Assembly (NCBI GenBank): GCA_949752735.1
Contig: OX457042.1
Location: forward strand, 33,340,789-33,404,788
DNA length: 64,000 nucleotides
Source: Lumbricus terrestris
Lineage: Eukaryota > Annelida > Clitellata > Crassiclitellata > Lumbricidae
Reading direction: 5' to 3'
The notes below the pieces were generated by a model, which saw only the letters and a list, made by a program, of their open reading frames with translations, did no database searches and was not told the DNA's origin. The position numbers were made by a program, and so were the translations under genes. Positions 48,401 through 60,400 of the stretch are shown piece after piece (position 1 is the stretch's first letter; each line of letters begins with the position of its first letter).

Positions 48401-51400
48401 TCACCTTTCTTGTTTTGCAAGTGCTTGCTGACCACTGTACGTTTCTCTGTACTTGATTGGGAGCATTGCTGATGAGTTCTTTTTTAAGTTGCACTTTGCC
48501 AGTTTTATTATGTGTTTGTGGGCTTGCTCGGTGGTGTACTGGTTATAATGCTGGACTACTAAACGAGAGAGGGTTGGGGTTCATGTCCCTGCCAGGGTTG
48601 AGATTTATGCGTCGCCTGCACCCGTAGCCAACTCAGACGTAATGAATACAACACAGTACGTTGATCTAACACTGTAAGGTGGAAGATGAGATGGTGAGGG
48701 AGAGGACTGATCCCACCTTCATATGCCGAGGCTAAGAAAATGAAGTCGCTATCACTTCATAACCATAGAACTTTGCGGCAGGGCTTGCTCATGGGACTGC
48801 TCTTCTTGTAGTATGTTTTGTTATGCGATATGTGATTGTTGTGCGATATGTGATTGTTGTGCGATATGTGATTGTTGTGCGATATGTGATTGTTGTGCGA
48901 TATGTGATTGTTGTGCGATATGTGATTGTTGTGCGATATGTGATTGTTGTGCGATATGTGATTGTTGTGCGATATGTGATTGTTGTGCGATATGTGATGT
49001 AGTCATCTTCTGAAGCTGAGAAAAGAAGTGAAAACTTGTTCTCTAACTTTGTTTTCCACCGTAGTATTTATAATTTCTTGTGGTTTTCTTTTCAATAGCG
49101 AGGCAAATGGAAACATTGAACAGAGGCGCAGATCTGCAGTCAACTGAAACGACAAATCCAAGCGTCTTTTCCACTTCCGATGGCCAATCTTTCTCCAGGC
49201 CGCAGACCTATGATCATCATCAGACAACATCCGAATCTAAAACAGACTCCTTTCCAGCTGCCCAGAGTCACCAGTATTTAACATCGTCTAATCTCTTTAC
49301 GCATTCATCGGACCGTGACAACCGGGGTTCACCAAGCGTGACACCATCTTTGCAGCAACAGCAGAATCTTGGCTCTATGCCACCAGCACTACAGTCTCAG
49401 TTTCATGGTATGTCTCAGTTTGCAGCGACTCCAACAGATTCGTTGAATATTCCGCCGCCAAGAGATCACCGGCAGATGCAGCCACCAACTGGTTTACAGC
49501 CTGCACAAATGTCTAGTATGTTGCCCCATACCGTTCAGCAGTTGTCTAGCGTGCCACCACCCTCTCTTCAGTTTACGGTGCCACCACCTTCACATCATTT
49601 GTCTGGTGTGACAACGCAACAGCAGCAGTTATCCAATATGCCACCATCCACACATCAGCAACAACCGGGCATGCCATCAGAACAGCAATTGTCTGGGATG
49701 CCGTCACAGCAACAACAATTGTCTGGCATGCCATCACAACAATTGTCTGGTATGCCATCACAACAACAGCAATTGTCTGGCATGCCATCACAGCAATTGT
49801 CTGGTATACCATCACAACAACAGCAATTGTCTGGCATGCCGTCACAGCAACAACAATTGTCTGGCATGCCGTCACAGCAACAACAATTGTCTGGCATGCC
49901 ATCACAACAACAGCAATTGTCTGGCATGCCACCACAACAACAGCTGTCAAGTTTGCCACCACCACAGCAACAGTTGTCCAATATGCTGCCCAGTCATCAG
50001 CAAATGTCTGTAAAACATGACCACTTGTCTGGTATGGCACCACAACAGCAACAATTGTCTGGCATGCCACAACAACAGCAGCAATTGTCTGGCATGCCAT
50101 CCCAGCAGCAGCTGTCCAGTATGCCACCACCGCAGCAACAGTTATCTAGTATGCTGCCCAGTCATCAGCAGATGTCAGGTATGTCCGCAAAACATGACCA
50201 GTTGTCTGGCATGCCACCACAGCAGCAGCAGCAGCAATTGTCTGGCATGCAACCTCAGCATTTGCAGTTGCCTCTCATGCCGCCACCCCAGTTACCTGGC
50301 ATGATGCACGGCCAATTTCCTGGTATGCCACCTGTACGAAATCCGTTTCCTGGTATGCCATCTGCACATGCTAGCATGACCCCCGCGCAACAGCTGCCTG
50401 GCATGCCACTTGCGGCTCCTATGTCTGGCGTGCGACCACCTCACAATCTTCCTGGCGTCCAGAAAGAATCACATACAGTGCCACCTCCGGCTATGACACA
50501 ACACACTGGACCAGCACAATCTGGTCTTTACATGCCGCCTACTTCACATCAAACCATGTTGGGTGTGCCGCCTACTTTCCAGTCGAATCTGTCGGGCTTG
50601 CAACCACCGTCAAGCCAGCCTCTTACCGAGCCATCGCGAATGATGCCGGTGATGCAGCACGCTGGTTCATTCACTTCTACCCAGTACTACTCAGGCTTAA
50701 CACACCAGCACCAGATTATTTCTAACCAGCCGCAGTCATTGTCTGAAATGCCATCTTCGGCAACCATGGAAACTAGACAACAATCTGATTCTCAGTCGCT
50801 GCAGCAGAACATCTCGTCATCACTAAGTTATGGTGGTCAGGGCTCTCAGCAAGTTACGAATCAGTCAGTTTCATTATCCTCCGATCAGTCATCAAGCGCC
50901 TCGTCCTCCCTTGCATACCAGCATCCTGGTGTTGTGACATCTGTTGCTGAGTCTAGTGGTTCAACGCATGGTCTTCCTATGAAATCTGATGGATCGTCAA
51001 CTAGTCTGCCGGTTAATACACAGAATCAGTCTGCAGGGCAAGTTCATGCAGCAGGCGAATATCCTGGAAGCGCCGTGCTATCAGGCAAGTTTGTTGACTT
51101 ATCAGGCAAGTTTGTTGACTGCGTTGGGTTGCAATAATGTACGGCTTAGCATAATAATGCAATGCATCTTTAATTTGATTATGTCTCGCTATAGAGTTCA
51201 GAAATGCAGATTTAATGGGGCAACATTAAGAACAAGAAACATGCTGACTTGATGGAAATTAAGTCATCGTGGTTGTCATTGAGCACTGCTTAGCTTATTA
51301 CGAATCTTTTAAGATAAGATAAGAATATTCTTTAATATACCAATTGCTATCCGCATTTTGGTGTACATACAAAGTATAATAAACAAACGTACATAATTTC

Positions 51401-54400
51401 TATATCCAATCAATGTCAAGGCATTTTATAATAGCATAAAATCCTAAGCCCAAATCCAATATAAATTTAAATAAGAAGTTCTTTTTATGACCAACAATTT
51501 ATGCTGCACTTTGGTTTATATGGTATTAAATTTAAATATGATAAAGCATCCATTTTGATTCAGGCTATATAAGGGATTAACTAGTCATCTTATATATGAA
51601 TATTCTATATTCAAGAGTCTGGAAGCACTTTATTTTCAAAGGTGTCGGGCATGAGAAAAATTTAATTAAGATCTTAAGTAAGATTTAGCCAGTTTTAATT
51701 AATTTTAACGATACTTAGTTTAGTTAAATTTGTGCATACGTACACGTAAGTCTGCTTCAATTCTGTGAACATTTGATTGAAACATGATCTTTGGCATAAT
51801 AAGGTTATGACCATCAAATTCAATTGATACATATTCTGAGGGTACCACAGTTCAACTGAACAGTTGCTAATGTGATGCTATGTAATTCCATCCTTGCTTA
51901 ACCCTTTGCAGATGCGGAGGCACTGAAAGGTGTTGTGGAAATGATGATTTTTGTCACTAAAGAATTAAAGTCTTTGCTGACAGTCCTTCCTCCATGAAAG
52001 ATCTTCGTTCATTCCTTCCTTCTTTCCTTTCTTGTCAGGACATCCTTTTTTCCTTAAAGCTCTTTCTTTAGTTCCTTTATTTGCTCCATTATTCCTCCAG
52101 TCCATTTGGTTACTGTGACATTGTTGATTGAGTGAGTCAAACTGTTTTGCCATCCAGAACTTATCAAGCCTATAAATCTGTCCTCACTGTCAATTCTGTC
52201 TGTGCATTGTGTGCCTCCAAAAATTTCTGCTGCGCAAAAGACTTTTAAGAGTCAAATCAAGAGGAAATTAAAAAAGAACCTGGTCCTTGTGTTTGTCATT
52301 GCTATCAAAATACTTATAATGGCACTGCACACAGTGCACAGGCATTTTAATTACTATTATATGAGTTGTGTGTTCAGTTTGTTATATATTTGCATGTTGT
52401 TTGATTTCTTATAAAGATAATTTGACGCAGAATGCTGATCCAAGCCGAGAGACTTACAGCCAGCCATCTGCATTGCCTGTAAGTGTTTCTATGCCCCATG
52501 CCTTCATTTACTTTTAATTGTCGAGTTGAATGGAAGCACTGGAGGTAACAATTGCACTGGAGATAACAATTGCACTGGAAGTAACAATTGCACTGGATGT
52601 AACAATTGGTTCAATAAAACAACTGTTGCTATGCATCCAAAGATGAAACCAAAATGATGACATATCCCACTGACAGAATCACCTATTTCTTTAACAAGAA
52701 TTTCAAGAAGCAGTAGTAAGATTCCCCAGATTTGAAAAGCACTGCCTTCTGCAAGTGCTGTGTTGTAAACCTATAGAAACATTTTTTAATTTTGAGTGTA
52801 CGCTTTCGCACTTTAACAACATTGGGCCTGTGCCAAATGTGACTGGGAAACAAATGTGGCTCTTTGTTAAAAGTGTAAATTAAAGCACTGATTGTATTGT
52901 CTGCAAAATGATGAAGCTAAACTTTAACTCTAGGTATGCTCGAAGCAAAAGTCGGTTTAGACTTGAACAAAGTAGCTGGAAATTGTTCTGTTCATTTAAA
53001 GTGTTTCAAACTTTAAACACTGCTTTGCAGAAAAAGGTGGAGCTGTCTTCAAATTATTATATTAAATTATTTATAACTACTTGGCAGGTAATATCAGAGT
53101 TTTAAAATTTCTTTAATGCTGTTGTGCAATAAAAGCCAGGGCTCTGTTCAGGTTATTATATTAAACTATTTAACCTACTCAGCAGGTGAGATCAGAGCGT
53201 TACAATTTCTGCACTGCTTAGTTTTCCAAACACTGTTTCTATTTTTGTCATCTTTTGAACTTGAACATTTCTGTGATTTTCCCATGCATTAAGTTTGTTG
53301 GTTTGTGTTCACAAAACTTGAAGAAGCCGACCAACGTGAGCGAATGGTCCGAGCACAAAAACACCGACGGACGGTTTTACTACTACAACAGTCGAACGAT
53401 GGAGTCGACTTGGGAAAAGCCGAAAGTTCTCATCGATTACGAAGGTATGCGTCGCAGATTGCTTTTAGATTTATTTATGTACGGTGTTTTCTTTCATTTT
53501 TCATTTGTTTTGTTTTTTGTCTGCAGCATTTTTTAATTTACCTTGCTTTCTGATTCTTAGTCTATGAGATGCATCAGTGATTTACGGGAATTATTTCGTT
53601 TATTGCAATTCAACGATGTCATTTAGACATCACGATGTCATTTAGACATCACAATGTCATTTAGACATCACGATGTCATTTAGACATAAACTTCTTTAAG
53701 CTATTCATCTGTTGAACCTGGCTTACCTGCTGTAACATGACATCTGGTTTCCCTGACGCAGTGGGCTTCAACCAGCAAGTCCAGAGTATTGTGGTTTTCA
53801 TTACGGTTTCCATTTAGGTAATCAACGATTCGATGTCTTCAAGTGCTTTATGAATGATAAAAATAGCGTAGAAGTAATTAGATTAGATTATTTTGTAGCT
53901 CATTTTAATAATCTGGTGATTACAGTTTGGGTCAGGCTAATCATGTAATGATTCTGGATTTGTAGATGATCACCAAGCAGTACCCGTTGTCTGAATATGG
54001 GATAAGGCTAATAATTAGTATTGTGTGCATTGTGCTAATAATTGGTATTGTTTGCCATGAATTATGCAGAGTCTCTCCAGAAAGAGGCGACCAGCAACCA
54101 GCAGTCGAAACAATCGGAACCGAAGACTGCGACCACGGCAGCTGAGACGTTAGCGCTGTCGAACGCATTGCTACGACTTCAAGAGGAATCGGAGGAAGCA
54201 TCGGTTGACTCGCAGTCAACAGGAGAGGAAGCGCCTGCGGAAGCAGTTGCCGAGGCAGCAGAGTCCGAGAAACCAAAGGACGTCAAGGATGATGGGAAGA
54301 TGGAAACAAATCAGGAGGTCAGAACCTGTGCTCTTCTATCTTCGTTGCTTCCTTGAAGTTCAGGAGTCATACTCTGGTTCCACTCTAAGCTATGGATTGC

Positions 54401-57400
54401 TATAGGGTAGCTGCAATTGTCTGGAGCTACTAGATCAGCGGTGCCCAACCCGTGGCTTGCCAGGCCTCAGAAAATGGCCCTCATCTCTCAAGTAATTATC
54501 AAAAATCTATGAAAAAATTAATAGTTATTTTCTATTACAAATTATTTTATTTTAACGTCGATAAATAACATCAAACATTATATTTTGAATCAATTATAAC
54601 AATTTTATATGCTTTTAGTTTATACAATTTTAACCTTGGGGCCCCCCTAATGTCCTTCAACTAAGAAAAAGTGGCCAACTTGTCCTCCAACTTAGAAAAA
54701 GTGGCCCTCAAGTCAACAAAGGTTGGGAACCACTGTGCTACATAGATAGACCTTGCTTCCACCTGTCTTTGTGAGCTCTGTAGAACTGGTGATTTTTGTT
54801 GTTGTTGATCATGGCTTCCAAAGAAAGCAATATAATGGGTTCTGGTTATGCAAGTGGCCTTTTCGAACAGTAAACTGGTGTTTAAAAAAATACTATTTAT
54901 AGTTGAATTGAATTTGCTTTGTGATTTTGTTGTGTGGAATCAGGCTGTTTCGCTTCAGACGCCAGTGAAGGAAGTGGAAGAGAAGTCCGCGGAGAAGAAA
55001 GAGGATGAGGAAATGACGGAGGAACAACAGGCAGCTGAAAAAGCGAAACCTGTTTCCAGTACACCCGTTCCAGGCACGCCTTGGTCAGCAAACTGTCTAT
55101 TGTTTCGGTTCCAATTCAGAACTAACGACTTATGTTGCACTGTAAATTTATGCAGACTTAGATTTTTAGTTTACATAGGTCTTGAGATGACATGACTTTA
55201 TAGATTTGATTTCCATTTCATGTATGGACTTATAAAGCATGTCTCACAGTACAATCTAATCAGTGGTGGTTGTCTCAGTGCAAAGCAACCCTGGGAAAAA
55301 GAGATCAGACTGAAAAGTAGTTCCCCTGGATAAGGTGTCCGCAGGAAGGTAATTCCACAGCAAAGGATCGACATATACGATGATTATCTTTTTGATGAGC
55401 TGGATTTTAGTCGTTATATTGTTTCTTTTCATTCATTCAGGTATTTATATAGCACCTCTTCAAGGAACCTACTCAGAGATGCTTCCGAATCCTGCATGGC
55501 TAAAAAGAACAATTTTTGGCTTAGAGAATGTGTTGTTATAAATCTTTCTCCTAGATTTATTTAGCAATCGTGAACTTGTGCAATGGATAAGGATATCAAA
55601 GTTTATGCTATGAATGTTTGTTTATTATATGTCAAGTTGTACAATTTATCTAATTTTGTCATTTGTTATTTGCCTACTCAGGTGCATAGTTTGGACCGGT
55701 GATGGCCGCGTTTTCTTCTACAACCCAAGTCAGCGTACGTCTGTCTGGGAGCGACCAGGTGATCTAAATGGACGATCTGATGTCGATCGGATTATACAGA
55801 ATCCACCGGAATCTCCGGGTAACAATTCACAGTTGTTTTGTTTTCTTTATTAGTTGTAACTGCAAGTGATTCCATTCCATGGGTGCAGAGGCATGGAAAG
55901 CATGCGAGCCCATAACTGTATTGCATCGAGGTGCAGCTAAGAGACTTGCCCCGATGAATGCAAGCAACGAGGAGGAATGTAAGGAGTTAGTACTTAGTGA
56001 CTGAAGGTAGGAAGGTGTGTTGGTGCTGAGGAATTTGTAGGTCAGACATGCCAATTTGAATGTTATCCTGTACTGAACAGGAAGTCAGTGCAGCTGATGG
56101 AGTGAGACTGAGGAACTCGTTCGTTTTGGGACGTGCAGCACTACCCGCGCTAAGGAGTTTGGATGCGTTGCAGCCTGTTGAGCTCAGCATCTGAGAGACC
56201 CATAAAAACGGCAAGCAGAAGGTTTAGATGGCGATCTGAATTTTTGACTGATTCATGTTATTTTTGTTTGTCCATAGCCGCTGGAGGCAAGAAAAAAGCC
56301 GAAGAATCCGCAGACGAAGAAGAACCAGAGGCAAAGAAGTTGAAGTGAGGAATTAATTGTCTGATGAATTAATTGTCTGATGAATTAATTGTCTGATGAA
56401 TTGTTGTTGATGAACTCAGTCCGCTCTTCTGTCTTTGCACCGTGATTTTCTGAGGCAGAAATATGATGACCATATTTCAGCTCAGGATATATATATATGT
56501 GAAACTTCGGCTGTTTATTTAGGAATGCAGAGGTTTTAATTATTGGTTTTGAGAGGGAGTAGTAGTCTTGATTTTTGATAAGTAGGTTCTGAGCTTTATG
56601 TACTTTTTTTATACTTTTTATAATGGTTGGAGAATATAATGCATTCACTTCTACATAAAATTGGAGGCCTTTAGAGCAACCCTGTTGAGAAAATCTGTTT
56701 TCACTAAAGTGATGGTGATGTACTTAGTGAAATTATCAGGTTTAATTTCAATTGATCTTTTGTCTGGAACCAAATTAATTTTGGAGCAACAGTAGATTCG
56801 AACTGATGCTTTGATGAACGATGATCAATGCATGTTAGGAAGACGGGACTTACATAACCGACTCCAGCACGGCCAAACAATGCAGAGTGTGTTTGAGTCA
56901 CTTCTGAGATCGTTATTCTATAGAAAAATAAAAGTCGATTGATACTTTGTCATTTTCGGTGCTGAATACTTTACTTAGTCCTTCCCGTGCTGGAAGTTCT
57001 TAGAATAAGTATTACTATATACCGAAATTATAGTATTGCAATGATATTATTTCATTTAATTTATTGCTCCAAAATAATTGTGCACAAAATAGTTTCTAAT
57101 AATTTGAAAGCAACAAATGCAATTTAAGAGAAACTGATCATTGATAAACGTAGTGCATGAAGACGATAGGTACACACTACACGCCTGAAGGTAAAAAGAA
57201 TTCTGCTACATAGGGATGGAAGATGTTGGGAGATCAACATTTGTCTTTGCACATAGTTTTGTAAATGGACCAACACATGTTTTTTTCATGTCATGTGATA
57301 AGGATTACATTAAGTCAATCTGAAGCATAGATGTAAAAAACAATGAAAAGAAAATAAAAAACGGTAAAAAACGTCGTTTTTTCGAAATAATAAAAAACCA

Positions 57401-60400
57401 CAAAAAAACCATAAGAAACGGAAAATAATTTGCCTTTGTTACATCTGAAATTTCATTTTCAGCTTACAAACCTTAATTGCTTATGCAATTTTATCAAGAA
57501 ACTGCAATTAACACAACTTTATTATTAGGCCAAAAGAATTGGTATAAGTAACATTAATCTACCACAGTTATTTTTTCTTATAACTTTCGTTTAATAAGAA
57601 ATTCGGACAAATTAAAGGTATTGAAATCTTTTCAAATTTAAATTGTAGACATAAGTCCACATTATAAGTTTATGCCGATCGACATAACACAATTAAAATC
57701 TAGCCAGAAGCAAAAACCACAGATGTTTACTAAATTATATATTGTACATTATTTTGTGCTTCAAATTGCTACTTATAAATATTAATAATTATGCCCAAGA
57801 ATTTTATATCAAAATAACTCTTAGAAATTTCATTTCTTGTAGGGATCTAGTACATGTATTTCTCAAAATTATGACTTAAACAATTACAGAAAGACCCTAT
57901 AGTTAGCTGCATCCTTGAGAGTACGGTGAAAACGTATGGAATATCAGACAAAAATTAAATTAAGGAAAATAATATTAGACAATAAATAATTAAACAAAGT
58001 TACATAAAAAAATCGAAAAAAAACGATAAAAAACGATGGGAAAAATAAAAAACGAAAAAAACCACTTTTGGGAGAGAATAAAAAACGAAAAAAACGTTTT
58101 TTACAACTATGATCTGAAGAGCAGAAAATGTTTCTAGACTGGTTACCACATGAAGTAGTACTGTACTTGACAGATATGTCTGTATTACAGAGTTGAGACG
58201 AAGGATAGACGTGACGCAAAGAGGCCGATGCTGAAGGCGATTGATACTGGTAGAGACGCAGCCATCGAGGCGGAGGTACGAGCGGCACGAGAGCGCGCCA
58301 TCATACCACTGGAAATTCGAATGCAGCAGTTCCACGAGATGCTGGCGGAAAAAGAGGTATGCATGCGGAGTTTTGTGAAATGGATGTGACACCATGGTTG
58401 TGGTTTTCTGTCGATGGAGGTCGGTTGAGGCCAGTTCTGTCTCGCTTAATTTTCCTTGGCCTTGATTTCTTTGGATTGAAATTTATATGTAATTGTGGAA
58501 CTTTTAGTGGTGTTACAATTTTATGGATCTGTTTATTTATGGAATTTATAGATCGCCCCCTTCAAGATAAACCATTCAGAGGCGCTCCCAACCCAGGCAC
58601 GGCTGAAGAGGAAAGTCTTGAGTACTTAGTTTATAAAAGAGTTAGATGTCCCGACATCAATTGATAGCATGCTAGGTGTAAAACTATTTCCCTTTCTGGG
58701 GCGGAATTTATGGCCGTGTTTTATATCCTAGTCGCTGACTAAATCTTGCTAGTTGGCTACTAGCGGGTAGATCTGTATTCATCACGACCTCTTAGCCATC
58801 TAAGTTACGACTAGCCATGCTTATAGTTGTTACTTTAGAAGTAAGTGGTCTTCTAAGTGGGTCTTGTGAACCGCACATGTTGCAAGCACAAAGATGTGTC
58901 TTTGGTAGTCGCATCTTAGCTACTTATGCTAAGACATGGTCATAAATTCCACCCCTGATGGTTAATTGCAAGGCTCAGTTTGACAAGACAGAGCTCTGTT
59001 AGAAGGGTAAGCGTGCTGAAACAAGTATGTCTTTGTATCTATGGACTCTGATTATTATTATTATTATTATTATTATTAATTAGAAACTACTATTGTACTG
59101 GTGTCTGATGCACTAGACATTGTAGTCTGGACTTGTTAGGTATCTGAACTTTTATAGGGTAAGTTTTAGGAGTCCCTCAAAGCAAAGCCCAGTACTATCC
59201 TCCAGACTATCATCAGGTCAAAACCAAGGAGATCAGTCATCTAGCTTGAGGCTGCAATGGATAAACCAGTCTTGTGTCAAGACCAAACTAACACTAGTGA
59301 CTGAGCAGAAGGAAAGATGTGAGGATTTGAGCATATGATGATGAAAGTGAAGTGATAATTTGTGGTTTCTAATATTTAATTATATGGATGTTTGCACAAT
59401 ATGTTTGAGATGTTCTTTGAACCGTAGAAATACCTAGATTCAATAAGTCATCGTGTGTTTGATGTTGGTGATCATGGTGGTCATGAATTCTCTTCATCTC
59501 AAGGTGTCCGCTTTCTCGACCTGGGAGAAGGAGTTGCACAAGATCGTCTTCGACCACCGCTACCTGCTGCTGACGTCAAAAGAACGAAAGCAGATGTTCG
59601 AGCAGTACGTCAAGGAGCGTGCCGAGAAGGAACGTTGGGAGAGAAAGAACAAGCTGAAGGAGAAGAAGGACCACTTCCGACATCTGCTGGAAGAGGCTCG
59701 ACTGCACGGAAGGTTCGTTTGTCCATCGGATTTTCTGCTGCTGCTTTTCTTTCCGCTGCGTTAAGTCATTTGCTTTTTTAAATATTTTCTGTGATACAGT
59801 GCTGTATATCTTTAACCATAAATTTGATTGAAACCCGACCGAGTAGCATTATTGACATCGAAAAAGCACAAGTACAGTAGAACACAAACTATCTACGAGG
59901 GATCAAAAGGACATGACCCTAAGGAACCTGGGTTCTGCTAGTGGGGCACCTGTAACACGAAGTAAATTATGGCAGACATAGTATTGAAACATAAGTGTAC
60001 ATTAACACTTAACAAGCACTAGGCTTTATCTCTAGTGATACTGAGTTTGATTTTGGGGAGGGAACTTGTAACATACATACTAAGTGTTGAAGATTTCTCC
60101 AGTTGCTTTGTTTATGTTGCTTATTCACAGGGATATACTTGACTGTGTTTCTTTTTAGAAGCAGTTTACTGGGTCTCCAATAATATTCAACTTAGTGTTT
60201 TAAGTGAAATAATGTCAAACAGTAATAGTATTAACCCTTTCCCGCCGGACCGGGTCACGGGTGACCCGATTAACCCAATAGGTATCGGAACAATTCCGGC
60301 GGGAATGGGTTAAGAATGTATAGAATTGGACAGAACTATGGTTTGCTCGGTAATTACTTTTCTTGTAAGTGCCACTTGCACTCATAAATCTCACTGTTGA

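Noticed and set aside
48817..49010. CRISPR-like array of short repeats
   Set aside because: The units are contiguous 18-bp tandem copies without spacers, and the genome is eukaryotic.
49573..50130. 185-codon minus-strand frame opposite TCERG1 exon 6
   Set aside because: It is the antisense shadow of the Gln/Met/Pro repeat.
53031..53087. 57-base exon with CAG|AAAAAGG acceptor and GGCAG|GTAATA donor in phase 0
   Set aside because: It would fit between TCERG1 exons 7 and 8 by phase, but it lies in an AT-rich tandem duplication whose second copy is similar, and the product ([12 protein letters not shown]...) has no match to the family.
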